A program made the translations under genes and the position numbers. Shown piece by piece: positions 23,190-35,479 of a stretch of DNA of 64,000 bases. The stretch is from Trichobilharzia szidati (taxonomy: Eukaryota > Platyhelminthes > Trematoda > Strigeidida > Schistosomatidae), in assembly GCA_944472155.2 (NCBI GenBank), contig OX235279.1, positions 117,358,110 through 117,422,109 on the forward strand. Direction: 5' to 3'. Every line of letters begins with the position of its first letter. Position 1 is the stretch's first letter. Under the pieces are notes generated by a model. That model was not told the DNA's origin and did not search any database. It worked only from the letters and a program-made list of their open reading frames with translations.

Positions 23190-23655
23190 ATTAGTGTTGG
23201 AAATCCGAGTCCTCTTGTTTGTGCTGATCGCAGGAGATTCCCAGACTGATTTCGGAGTAATGAGTGCCTATCCCGCTTATCCGATCCGACCTTTGATATC
23301 CCTATTCGTGCCACATTTAGTTGAAACGATGCTGCTCAGATAAGTGAATGACATCACTTCAACCAAGCTTCTCCTGATCATAGTGAATGTTGCTTGTCAT
23401 TGTTTGTCAGATACCTTCCTCACCCATATCTTCTCCATGTTGACTTGAAGTCCTACCATTGCTGGCTGCTGCTCCCGCTCCTACTTCTGAATCGTTGGTT
23501 TTCGCCTGTCGGTCTTTGGGTTTATGTGACACTAGACAAATTGTCCGCAAAGTCCAGGTCTTCTTATCGATCCAACATATTGCTGTCTTCTAGCTCCCTC
23601 GGCACAGTCTTTCGTGTAGTCTAGTCCACCACAATTAAGAATATTATCGGCGACT
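23190..23655 (-). mobile_element. RTE-like LINE family B, decayed RT fragment
   Basis: On the minus strand the blocks SPIIFLIVVD, EDLDFADNL (the FADD box changed to FADN), GLQVNMEK and SFTYLSSIVSTKCGT can be followed with several breaks. The 5' end coincides with the edge of the right arm of the inverted repeat. Confidence 0.65.
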
Positions 23656-24203
23656 GTTCACGCAACATCTGGTTACCAAATCATTGAATGAGTATTCTTC
23701 GTTATGGAATTTTCCTTTCCACTATGCACTGAGTATTATCTCTCGACCCACTTTCAGTTCTATTCCTGAATATTTTATTCCCAGTTCAGCAGTCGCATCA
23801 CCTGTCGCGATTTCGAAATGGCCATTCAGTTTCTTGTCTGTTACTGTGCCTCGTTATCTGTAGAAATCTTTGTTCTTCCCTTCTTCTGAATTGTTTGTAG
23901 CACTGGATAATTGTAATCTTCTTTCCTTCCTCCCTTTTGAGTTTAACTTTAGTGTCATTATCCTGGGGGAGGTTGGTTCCCAACGTAGAAGAGGTGTGCC
24001 TGCTGTTGGTGACATCATGATGCCCAACCCCTCAGTGTGCTTGTGGTTTTCATCTGCGTGACATGCCTCGTCTCCATGCTAAGTGTTGGTTTCATCGAAG
24101 GAAGATACATTGACTGACTGGTTTCCCCAAGGTCTTCACTGGTCCGCGTCTTTCCGTCTATCTGATTCTAGTGAAGAATGAGTTTTCTTATAATTTTGTT
24201 GTG
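23638..24203 (-). repeat. Right arm of a 566-bp inverted repeat
   Basis: Same length as the left arm (21926-22491) and near-identical in reverse complement. Total span of the structure is 2278 bp. Confidence 0.9.
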
Positions 24204-26008
24204 TTTTTAGGTTCCAATAGCTCCACACACAACCCTTCCACTTTTCTTGGGCATGGACCGATCAGTAAACTGGTCAATGGTGTCAATCACGGATACACCT
24301 TGCTAATCCTTACTTATTCACAAATCCTGTGACGCGCATATCTGAGTATATTATTAGTGTCCATCTGTTTCTGACGTCTTATTTCGTGATTCTTCCAATT
24401 TCTGAATCCTGTATCTAACCGAAACGGAATATTATTTAGGGTTATAGAGTGCCACCGAAGACAACAGTAGAAATGGTAAGTAAACCAAATGGAGAAGTGC
24501 AAATGTTTAATGAAGATGCAGGTATAATATCAGTCAGTCTTCAACATTGTATTCTTTGCTGTATCACTTAAATTCTCTTGCTATGGTTCAGTGTGCATCA
24601 CAGCCAGGCAATCTGCAAAACAGTAACTGATTAGTTAGTACAATTTCTTAATCGCCTCCGAACTTCAGCTAACATAACACATTAATGCAGACAGTGATTA
24701 GGTAAGCGTAACACGTAACTTAAATATAACCTGATTTATGAAGCAGTCCAATATACACCACTGTAATTTACCCATTTCACATGATATCTAAGGAATTCTC
24801 CAAACTCGATTTTTCTTCATTCTTAGGAATGTATAGTGGATACCACATAAAATTATTAGGATTGCATTTCTGGACAATATTCTAGCAAATCAGAAGACAG
24901 AACATACGATATGCCGTCTAAAACAACAAGAAGTTAAGCAGGATAACATCGCATCAGTATATGTCATTGGATCTCATCAACTCTATCCAACCTGTAACAT
25001 TTACAATGTCATCAGATAAACGTTTCTCAAACTCTAATTAAATAGTCAGAAGATAGAAACCAGTAATTGTACGTGAGTTAATATACGGAAAATTGAAAGA
25101 GAAGAACTGGTGTCCAAAGGCTTGTTGGTGAATAAAGAAGAGTTACAAGAATATTCTCGAGTCAACAGAGGACGTTAAACAATAATCGGGTGTGCAGAGT
25201 GAGGATTGTCAACTTAATGCCTACGCAACATTTGATGATTCGGAGGGATTAAAATGATAACGAGTTGAGTACAGGTAGAATATTCACGTCAAGAGTATGC
25301 GTCAAGACAAACGAATAAATGAAGATGTATGAAATGACACTGTCAAAATTAGCGGAAGTAAAAAGATTGAAATGAAATGTTCGTACGATGGTTAGGAAAG
25401 GCCGATGATCGTTGCTTTCTGAAAGTTCAGGTTTAATCGCTACAGCTTCCGTGATAGATAATAAATAAGGACTAACTTGTACTTAATTCATCTGAAATAA
25501 TTTAAAAGCGATGTTAAAGGAGACAACAGTAAAAACTCGATCGTCACCTGAATTTTGGTATTATCAGTTTCTTAAACAGGTCTTCCGACACGAATGATAA
25601 ACCTGGTGGTGTAACGTGACTATGTTGGATTAAGTTAGACTGTAACAAACCAACAATACCCGAAATTGGCTGTTGGAGTCAGTGACAAAGAGGTGTTCTT
25701 TTTGTGCTATCTGATCTGATTTTCTTTATTTGTGAAGCGTTCACTGTTCAGCTAAGAAAGCACAACAACAGGGATACATTCACATCTTCTGTATTACTTT
25801 GATAGGAAAGTGAGCATTAACTTGTTCTCGCCTTCGGAATTTTTAGAATCAGTGGATGTAGACACTGCATTCTCCTCTATCTGTTAGAAGTCACTAAATT
25901 TATTTCTGTTAAAACTGTAGATCATAGACTGACTAACTTATAGGATTAGTTTGAGAAAACAAGTTGAGTGTGGTCGAATCACGACCGAGTATCAATCCAC
26001 GAAGTATT
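24204..26008. other. No feature recognised
   Basis: AT-rich sequence without supported genes or repeats. Confidence 0.4.
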
Positions 26009-26120
26009 TAGCTGTTGGTTTGAGCCATGTAGGGAAGTGTAGATTACGCGGTTGGGGTCATGGAGACTGTTGGTGACATTGCTGAAACTGGTCCTCATTG
26101 TCGCATGAATTCCTAGATCC
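26009..26120 (+). mobile_element. LINE family A, short 3' UTR fragment
   Basis: Matches the family block running GAGCCATGTAGGGAAGTGTAG, GTTGGGG and GACATTGCTGAAA, seen intact near 7100-7200 and 10700-10800. Strongly decayed. Confidence 0.5.
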
Positions 26121-26539
26121 GTTAGACACCCATTATTCCTCATTCAGCTATTCTTTCTGGCATATATTTCCACTCACTATGGTTCATGGAATTTTCTTTG
26201 CTTGGTGTAACTCTCGAAACCGTCAAACACATAAACTTAGGAGACTCTCTTTTCAAAGTTTGTGATCATAAGAGCTACTAAGAATAATAGCAATGAGTTT
26301 GAGGTGGATGCTAATCATTTTGTTCTTGAACTTTACGTGAACAAATAGAGAAGTAAGGTGAAAAGAAAACATTATGTCTACTTTTGTGTGTTTTACATGA
26401 CTGTATCAGTCCAAAATGTAAATTGCTACCGTGCAATTCACTTACTCATTCTGCCCTAAATCGATCTTTCCTAAGGCAGCATGCTTATATGGTTTAACTC
26501 GATGGCTCCAATCATACAAATGGTTGTTCTCCAATTTTT

Positions 26540-27310
26540 GATGAAAAGAATGCAATGACATGTCTCAAATACTTAAATCTATCACACAGCTTAGATCCCG
26601 ATGATGCTCCAAGCAATTCGCTTCAAAAGTGCACAGGTAATTCGTGTCATTCTCTTACACAAATCTTCAATGCATCATTTCACACAGATGCAGTGATGGT
26701 TGGTTATAGGGAAATAAAGATTCTACTTGTACCGAAATCATTTGTTGGTTCAGGTTTACCCTTAAGACCAGTGGCTATCACATCTACATTGTTGAAAGGC
26801 ACGGAAAACCTTTCGTCAACCCCAAGTAACTAGCTAATACACACAGTAGAAGCACTCTGGATCTTTCCATTGTATTGTACTATAATGCTGTCGAGATAAA
26901 GACGTGAATTTCGTCTAACCTTCCTTTCTAGACCGCACCGCTGCTTCTGATCCTATTCCTAGGGCACTTCCTTTAAGCAAGATGACCTCAACATGCACGG
27001 AGCTGAGTCACAAGGTGGTTGACTTCTTGCATTTTGGGCAGGCAACGACACACTGCCTTAAAACAGGATACAACACTTATCTGTTTACTGGAGCTGGTGT
27101 ACCACAAGGAGTTATACTTCCACCATTTTTTCTTCCTTGCATGGTTCACATTTTTTAAAGCCGATTTCCTTGAATGTGCTGATGATCTGACGATTCCTGT
27201 CTCTATCTATTGTTGTGACAGGAGTATTTTCCCCATCGGAGGCTAAAAAATTGGCCCAATTCAAATGGTCTCAGACTGAACTCTTCTAAAAGTCAGATTG
27301 TTAATTTAAG
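26540..27310 (+). mobile_element. CR1-like LINE, decayed RT fragment
   Basis: Plus-strand frames read LDPDDAPSNSLQKCTGNSCHS, QIFNASFHTDAVMVGYREIK, LRPVAITSTLLKG (26555-26833), then FTGAGVPQGVILPPF and CADDLTIPVS (27019-27246). This is the RT block order of CR1/jockey-type LINEs such as schistosome SR1-like elements. Frameshifts and a weak start show it is dead. Confidence 0.75.
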
Positions 27311-28920
27311 TCCCAAACGTTAAAAAGACCCACGTGAACTGCTTCAACCCTATGATTCTTGAAATATCAAGGCATTGTTGTAGGAAACAAATTAACTACT
27401 ATATTCTAACTATCATTTTGTCTTTTAATTTTTGATGGTCGTCTAGTATCCCGATTTCCAAAAGCAGTCCTCCGTTTGATGATCTACACTTGAAAGTTGC
27501 GAATTCCTGAGATACAATGACCTCATTTCATAAAATTCATTATTTAATGTACTCTCCCGTTCTTCTTCCTTGGGAGTATCAGATAATGGCCTATTACTAG
27601 CCACTACATTCACTACACTATATGCCTTTGTGACGTTAATGTTTTGTACTACATTGCTAAACTTGTTTGAACCGCAGTAAATTTTACTTCACGCAAACAA
27701 AGAATGCATTTTACTAAATTTCCAAGTAATTTTGGACTAAGTAGCCGGATTAGTGCATTATGTTTTGTAGAACTGCTAAGTATATAAACCACTCAAAAGA
27801 GTGAAATTTCTCCTCTCTTCAATCCTCTATGAATTTGCTATTCACTAAAGTTACTTATACATCTACGACTATTTTTAATACACCCGAACTGTATGGACAA
27901 CTTGTATTTCACTTGAACTACTACACAATCCCGACCATTTTTGGCGGGATTTGTAGCTAATCAAGTAGTACATTTGTACTTTACGCTTTTAAAATCTATT
28001 TAACCCAACTTTGATGTTTCTCATGTTGAACTGTTTGTATGTAAAGCATGTTCCGTTTTCTCGGTCGAAACATGTTCACGCAAACTGCCGAAAGTAATAA
28101 CTACGGAAAATTAGTACACTTTACTTCTTTCTACAATGTATGTGGCTAGCTAGAGGACTCATCACTGAACATTGAGTGCTGACTATCAATGTTTAAGTAA
28201 ACTTGTTCAGTTGAAGGTATTCGGCGAAGTATCCACGCCATTTGGCACGCCATCGTTTTACGTTCGTTCGTTTGTGCTAGTTAAGCAGTTATCCTTCCAC
28301 TACGACTTGGTCCCGAAATCTACTTCGTATTTCGGACGATCAACTTCGTGTTTTACTTTTTCTTTGGTCTACGCGCAATGAATACTATAGAAGTTGTGAG
28401 TATAAATTCTTGGGCTAGCATACATCTACTATCTGCGAACGTCAACACCCTCAGCGTCTAAATGTACAACTCTTAACTGAGCTGTGTGAAAAGTTCCTTG
28501 AATACAATCCTCCTCTCTACACCCGTTATCAACACTCAAGATTACTTTCAACAAGAATCAAACAGACAAGCCGTATTTTCTTTGTGCAGTCGCTTAGTAT
28601 CTATGACTGTTATTCCTCTAATTACAATGCCTAACAATACGAATTCGAATCTCAATCAGTACACTTGCCTGAGAACAGAAGTTACAATTATCAGTTTAAT
28701 CAATCACACCATAAGGGATTCAAATAACTGCTAATTCACATTTAATTCCGATCGAAAACAACTGAGTTCATGCAGCTCTTACCTAGTGAATGTTAAAAAG
28801 TATCTTAAAATATGTAATTTGGTCTGTTGGAATTCCCAGACAAAAGTTTTTATACATTTAGAAGACAATATATTGCACGAAGTAATATTTAATTTCCAAT
28901 TAAATTCTCATCAACAGCTT

Positions 28921-28923
<3 letters not shown>
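27311..28923. other. No feature recognised
   Basis: AT-rich; open frames here have no protein-like text. Confidence 0.35.

Positions 28924-28977
<54 letters not shown>
28924..28977. repeat. (TA)n microsatellite
   Basis: About 27 TA units. It creates a spurious frame of alternating Tyr and Ile. Confidence 0.95.
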
Positions 28978-28978
<1 letters not shown>

Positions 28979-30717
28979 CATTTTTAATAAAGTACAGAAT
29001 TTCTCAATCTAGTGGTGATAAGTTTTCTAAAATTAATTACAGTGAATATGGAGGGGGTGACAATCAACCAAGAAAATTAGTGCAATAATTAAAGCGGAGA
29101 AATATTTGTGATTACACAATACATGATTTCTTAAATACATAATTAGAGTTACTGATTTAATTATCGGAATCGACTACGTAAGAACAATTGAAGGTGGAGA
29201 AGGCAGAACTATAAAGACAGTTAAAACAACTGTAACTTTCAAATGACACAAAGGGAGGGAAACTGTCAGGTTTCAAATTCACTTTAAGATGATCAATGTA
29301 AAAAAACTGGCTATACAAATCTCTTCCGTAAACAGATTTGGCTTCTTCAGGTGAATTCTGACAGTTTATGTTGTATGTGGAAGATAAACTCGTAAAGCAA
29401 AATCAAAATTAGCGGTGATACGATGGATAAACTCTATGTGCTTTACCAACATTAACTCTGATAAGTATCTACAAGGTGTGCTTAAATAGAGTTGCGAATA
29501 CATTTTGATCCTCCCTTGCTCAAACCTACAGGATTATCTTCATAAATCCGAAGATGGACGTACCTAATTTTTTAAAACAAGAATATCCGTTGATCCTTGA
29601 CATCAAAACGTCTGTCATCTAATTGATTATTTTTCATATAATATCTTTCAGTGACCCTCTGATGTAACCTAGTTTTCCAAATCATCTTGAAATAATGAGA
29701 AAAAATCTGCTATGAAAACACCACTCAAAATTAAAAGTATTCTATTCTAGAAACAAAATTTGGAAATACCTCAATTGTATGCAGCTGGCGAAGACGAATT
29801 TATAGATGTAACTTCAGTACTATTGACAGTTTTTTAGTATTTAATAGGAGGAAAATCCAGATTAACGTTATTACTTATCTGATATGACAAAAGCGGGTAG
29901 CACAGAATGCCTTTCCCTTTTAAATTCTACAAAAAATTCTCCCGCTTGATCGATAATGATTTCGATAATCTTATATGAAACATACATAAAGCAGACAAAC
30001 TTTGAATACCCAACTAACACTACAAGTGAACATTCTCAGACGTTTGGGTGTTTCTCAAGTTGATGGAATTCAAATAATACTTAGACATGTGAAGCTGGAT
30101 GTTTGGTTGTGAATCATTATCAACTTAGGACTAGTTGAAATGCATTCTTTGTATTCCAAGATAAGTTCCTTGAGGACAAACGTCAGCTTACGTATAATAA
30201 GCTTGAAAAACTGACTGATTTGTACCACCAACCAACGAATTTTCTTTATTGTCTACACGGGTTTTACGTACAAGCATTTTGCATCTAGTTCGCATCGTCG
30301 GGTCGTTGAAAGACTCGGTATCTCAATCCAAGGCCAATGATGCCGTCCTGTGTTTATCGTTAATGGGTACTACTTATAGTCTACACTGTATTATTTTTTT
30401 CACACACGCCCGTGTCCGTTTAATGCACCATCAATACCAGTTTTTCTCAGAGTTCGTGAATCACTGAATAACTCCTTTTTCTTGTCACTTTTCACGAGTA
30501 ACAGCTTTATTTATGTTGTTAGAAATTAAATGAATACTTCCCAAGTATGAACAGTAGAGCACCACTTTTAATAGACAAATTTTTTTAATCTTTTAGCAAT
30601 ATAACGGAATCAGGGTGTTTCCGTGATAGGTATTTTAATACCTATCTTCTGGACCATAAATTTGAAACCTAATTCCATTCGGTGATCATAATTTTTAAGT
30701 AACGCACGATGCATATG
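28978..30717. other. No feature recognised
   Basis: AT-rich sequence with short frames only. Confidence 0.35.
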
Positions 30718-31052
30718 TGTGGTGAGAGCTGTCTACTAGCCAAATTGGTAGACAGTAATTTGCGTCAATGTTTACGTTCCCAAGATTTGTCGTGAGAAAA
30801 TGTGAACAAAGATTGATTCAAAACCGACCACAGCAGACTTTGCGTAGGCGGATGCAGTTAACATATAGAGGATTTGACATTCAAGAAACAGTCACAAATA
30901 GATGAAAGATTAACTGTACGTGAGAAACAACCAATCGGAAGACTGTGTTTGTTTGCTTAAATATCCATAGTAATGTACATGAAAATAAATAAAAATGCGT
31001 TGATTTCCTTAATAAATGATCTGTTGCCTGACCCTTGCCTTCTGTTGTTACA
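30718..31052 (+). mobile_element. Solo LTR, 335 bp
   Basis: Second plus-strand copy of the 335-bp repeat, TG...CA ends, flanked by TATG on both sides. It has an AATAAA about 40 bp before its end. No internal retrotransposon sequence adjoins it. Confidence 0.8.
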
Positions 31053-32213
31053 TATGTTCTTCCGCTTCTAATAAAAGGCATCACATAAAGTAGCTGGTGG
31101 ATGCGATATTCTTCACCTTAGTTTATAAAACAAGTAATTATTAACGCAGTTCTATGCGTAATTTTTTCCTAATATTAAGCAGGAGTAGAAAATAATCTTC
31201 GTTACAATTTACAGACTTCTCGGGACTTTACAACTAAGAGTTTTCATTAAGCAGTTAGTTAAAGATGTGAGTAATTGATCTGGTTATTCAATTTTCAAAT
31301 CAAGAGTCACAGGTTACAAGCTCTATGAGCTTCTAACATTCTCATTGTTATTATGTATTTAAAACAAACTTGGTACAGTATTAGCATCGAGACATATGCC
31401 ACACAAAACAACCTGACAACAATATAAAAAGATGAAAGAACTGGGGCAAAACAATACAAGCCAGCACATTCATTCAAAGAAGGGTCTTCTACTTCATATT
31501 ACTTTCGGGAGTAGAAAGAACTACGAAATACTGATTAAAATACTACACCATATATGATGACATCTTCAAACACTAAAATGCATTTCTCGCACCCATGAAA
31601 TTCCAACCCAACTACCCCACAGTTACACCATGAGTTGACAGCCAATCCGTCTTTTCGACAAGCAACTAAATCTACTTTGTTGAATCAATCAGTCACACTA
31701 ATATAGCGACGGTATCAAAGGTGACACAGATACATATCCGTTGATGTGCCTCTTAATATGATATTGTAAATTTCACCCACCATATCCCTACCAGCACTCA
31801 TATAACTGTCACCTTTGGCTATTTTCAACGGCTCACCAATGCAATAAAAAATTTACTTATGTTAAGAATTGCTGATCCCTTAGTTACAGCTTAAATGGCC
31901 ACGTTATGGTGTGAATCGAAGTACATTACCTCACTTTCATCTTGATGAGCAGTAGATTATCCATCTGTCTACAACAATACGCAGATTGATAACAGAGAAA
32001 TCAATTTTCAAAACTATGCGGTTAGGGGACAAGAATTATGTTAACTTACGGCAGTTTAAGGTCTGTTATAATAAATCAACCAGGCTGTTTGTTTGAATAA
32101 TACGACTCAATATGTTAATGCCATATATTTTCAGAGTTATTACACTGACCGCCTATTAAACTTTACGTGATAAGAAATTACTTCCCAATTTCAGACAATA
32201 TTCCCTATTTAGT
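31053..32213. other. No feature recognised
   Basis: AT-rich sequence; nothing supported. Confidence 0.35.
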
Positions 32214-32408
32214 TTGTGGATGGTGACTAGCAGTGGAATCCAGGATGCGTATTTCGTCCTATTTGGGAATCGTCATCTGGATGTACCTGCATTTCCCTGT
32301 GAGTAATGCCCCCACGGAGGCTCGAACCCAGTGCCCTTAGTTTCAAACGCCAAAGCGTTATCCACTAGACCACTTGGGCCACGAGAGCCACCTCTTGTGT
32401 AACGGGTC
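32214..32408 (-). mobile_element. Hammerhead-bearing SINE, minus-strand copy
   Basis: On the minus strand the order is TGACCCGTTACACAAGAGGT, tRNA-like head (B box GGGTTCGAGCC), hammerhead and the CTGCTAGTCACCATCCA block. It points away from the plus-strand copy that starts at 32484, so the two units are arranged head to head around the left 69-bp arm. Confidence 0.8.
32233..32287 (-). ncRNA. Hammerhead ribozyme copy with mutated core
   Basis: Stem I ATCCAG/CTGGAT is perfect, and the GAAA box and stem III (TACGCA) are present. The core box reads ATGACGA instead of CTGANGA (C3 changed to A), and the first stem II pair is lost by a G to T change. These changes should abolish cleavage. The copy is base-identical to the plus-strand one at 32588-32640. 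Confidence 0.75.
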
Positions 32409-32414
32409 ATATTA

Positions 32415-32781
32415 ATTTAATTGAATTTGAGATTTTCCCGTCGATTGATTGGACCGAAGTGCTCGGTCTCAGGTTGACATGTCGGCTCTCGTGGTCGAAG
32501 TGGTCTAGTGGATAACGCTTTGGCGTTTGAAACTAAGGGCACTGGGTTCGAGCCTCCGTGGGGGCATTACTCACAGGGAAATGCAGGTACATCCAGATGA
32601 CGATTCCCAAATAGGACGAAATACGCATCCTGGATTCCACTGCTAGTCACCATCCATAAATTAAATTCTAATTAAATGCCCAGACATCGTCGAAGCATCT
32701 GCACAAGCAGCAGACATGTCAACCTGAGACCGAGCACTCCGGTGCAATCAATCGACGGGAAAATCTCAAATTCAATTAAAT
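32415..32781 (+). mobile_element. Hammerhead SINE enclosed by 69-bp inverted arms
   Basis: Arms 32415-32483 and 32713-32781 are equal-length inverted copies running from ATTTAATTGAATTTGAG inwards to GACATGTC. They enclose a tRNA-like head (from 32484), a hammerhead and a short tail with the GCCCAGACATCGTC block. The arrangement looks like a small foldback or terminal-inverted-repeat element carrying a ribozyme SINE. The same plan, with most of the inside deleted, occurs at 1108-1344. Confidence 0.8.
32588..32640 (+). ncRNA. Hammerhead ribozyme copy with mutated core
   Basis: Same sequence as the minus-strand copy at 32233: intact stem I, stem II loop AAATA and GAAA box, but core ATGACGA and a broken first stem II pair. 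Predicted inactive in cis. Confidence 0.75.
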
Positions 32782-33093
32782 ATTCCCCATGTTGTAAATA
32801 CAAAAACACTACGTTAATAAATTGTTAATACAAGAAAAGTATCCTTCAGGGAAGGATTGAATCTGAGTCGTGTTTGCAAATACATAAAGAAACAGAACAA
32901 TAAGCACATGTGACTAGTCCTAAGTGTTGGGCACCACATAACACTTCAATGATTCATCATAGTTAACTGAAGGTAACAGTTCATCAATAGACTGTTATGC
33001 TAGTTACGCGTCACAATTAATACTTATGCACTTCATGAAGACCGACACAATGATGACCTAAGAATAAACCTTGGGCACTATGGTAAAGTATAA
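32782..33093. other. No feature recognised
   Basis: AT-rich spacer between the SINE pair and the palindrome. Confidence 0.35.
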
Positions 33094-33677
33094 TTCCATT
33101 ATGGATAAAATTTATTTTGATATAGTCACAGTATTATACAGTAATATTTACTGATGACGTTTCGAGCACAATTTATTGCTCATAATCATATCAAGATACT
33201 TGCACAACTTTCTTGCTTTGTTTATATACATGAGTAAAATTGATTAGACATTTGAATAAAAATCAAAAAAAGTTCATTAGATATGCGTGAAACAGGAAGT
33301 GAAATAAAGTATGTTCAGAAAGAGTATTAGTGTTGTCAATAGAATATAATACGATAGGAAATACGATGAATGTTATTTCCCATCTTATTGACTAGCAACA
33401 TTCATCTTATTTCCCATCTCATTATATCTTATTCACAACACTAATACTCTTTCTGAACATACTTTATTTCACTTCCTGTTTCACGCATATCTAATGAACT
33501 TTTTTTGATTTTTATTCAAATGTCTAATCAATTTTACTCATGTATATAAACAAAGCAAGAAAGTTGTGCAAGTATCTTGATATGATTATGAGCAATAAAT
33601 TGTGCTCGAAACGTCATCAGTAAATACTACTGTATAATACTGTGACTTTATCAAAATAAATTTTATCTATAATGGAA
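33094..33677. repeat. 584-bp near-perfect palindrome of Penelope-type terminal sequence
   Basis: Arms 33094-33350 and 33421-33677 are both 257 bp and almost identical inverted copies. The remaining 70 bp also pairs apart from a loop of about 20 nt. Each arm carries the segment CTTGATATGATTATGAGCAA plus GCTCGAAACGTCATCAG, which is also found at 7404 and, diverged, near 41095 and 54270. The link to Penelope elements comes from the association of the same segment with a Penelope fragment at 54211. Confidence 0.75.
33576..33620 (+). ncRNA. Hammerhead-like motif (core box diverged)
   Basis: Candidate stem I (TTGAT/ATCAG with one wobble), stem II (GAGCA/TGCTC) and GAAAC-GTC, which fits a hammerhead with a loopless 2-bp stem III. 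The expected CTGATGA box is replaced by ATGATTAT. The mirrored copy is at 33151-33195 on the minus strand. Penelope elements are known to encode hammerheads; activity of this variant is doubtful. Confidence 0.35.
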
Positions 33678-35479
33678 CAATGAAGACCTCATTTTGCATT
33701 CTTACGACGCTATCTCTGATTCCTGTACTCTCTGAGATAATCTAGTCATTTCCCCTGCCGCTGTTGAAAAGAGCTAAGCATACGTTTTTTGTACTGGGTA
33801 CCTTCTGGTGTGAGCACTTGATTCATTAGTAACTACACAAACCTGTTTATTTTCACTGAGTTAAAAGCGTGATGAGAGACCATACATTTTTCGACCCAAT
33901 AAAAACTAATGGAAATTTCAATCGTATTTGTGTATTTAAATGTTATCTGCTTAGCCCACATATTTAAAAGTAGTTTAGTAAGTTAGTGACAATTTGAAAC
34001 AGTAGAGGTTGCATGGATACGCATAGTCCGACTAACCTGAGCAACAATAATGTTTTCAAATGTCTGTTAAGAGATGCGTGAAGTACTGTAGAGTGAGTCG
34101 CAATACCATGGAGCTGTGTAATGAATAGACTCACCGAATCCATGGAAATTTGAGATCACTGGTAACTTTGCATGTTATGCACAGTAAATTCGCCGACCAA
34201 TCGATAGAATAGTCTATTTAACGGACGAGTGAAAGAATATATTACCTTTCGCGAGTGATTTAAATAAGTGTTACGAGTGTTTAACAATAATCTAGCTCAA
34301 TTCGATATTAGATTAAATGAATACATTTCGAAAAGTGAGAATTAATGGAAACACCAGTGAATTCCCGGTTAACATGAGCAAAGTGCTGACAACTGTAAAT
34401 AGTTGAAAAGAATAATTGAAACGGAAATTGGAAAGTCAATCGTAATATATATGATTAGCTTTAGCCTTAAAACCTCCCCGAATCATAACATGATTCATGT
34501 GAAATTTCTCTCTACGATTTCACTGTCTCTCAGGGTTTCCGGAAATTGTCATTGTTGCTACTCAACAAACTTTCGCAATCTACAACCAAGGAGTAGCGAC
34601 CTAAAGCAAGAAAAGTACGTATGACTTAGAATGTAGCGTGTCAAAATAGATTTTTTTGAAATACAAGACAATAGACAGAAGTCGGGTACTAGTCGCTGTT
34701 CTTAAGTTTAACGGACATCTAAACATAATGACCACAGTTGCATACTATGACTGAGTGCATTCAAGATGGAAACAGCGTGGGTAAAACTTGACAGCTACAT
34801 CTTACTTATAATACATGAATCAAAAAGAAATGTTGTAAATACATAAATATACATACAAGTGAAATACTGGTAGTCTTTAGTCTGGTTTATGAGTAATTAA
34901 CACATTATCCACATAAATAGGAATGGAAAAGATGGGGGAAATATCCCTTTTTAGAAAATAGTACTTAGTAATCACCAAAAATTAGGTGTCTAGTTGTACA
35001 AAGCAACATGTAGGTGGATATCAGAATCAGATTCCTAAAAGTAATCGGGTCTAAACGCATATTAACCTACTTCAATTTGCTATACAATGGTTATTTTGCT
35101 TTCAAAAGGTACCACAACGAGGTTTCTAGTTAGAGGACTCTTTCTAATACCTGCTTAAATTTCCCCAGCATCCAACACAATGGGATGTGAGCGCTGGTCC
35201 CTCAACTGTAACTGAGGTTGAAAAAGCTGAAACTGGTATAAATCATAAACTACCTCAGTTTTAAGGAAGCGAGACAAGTCTTTCTGCAATAATCATAGGG
35301 GGATCGACTTGATTAAATTGTTATCCAGAATTCTACATAACATAATCACACGGAAACTAAGTAGTACTCGGGAGAAACAAACCAGCATAAACTAGGCTAG
35401 CTTTAGGTCAGGACAGAAGCCGTAAGACAGGCATAATTAACGGCGTTTAACACTTGACACATTTCTTGACCTGAAAGTG
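33678..35479. other. No feature recognised
   Basis: AT-rich sequence; the frame at 34403-34624 has no family text. Confidence 0.35.

Noticed and set aside
28786..29088. Protein with Tyr-Ile repeats
   Set aside because: Produced by a (TA)n microsatellite.
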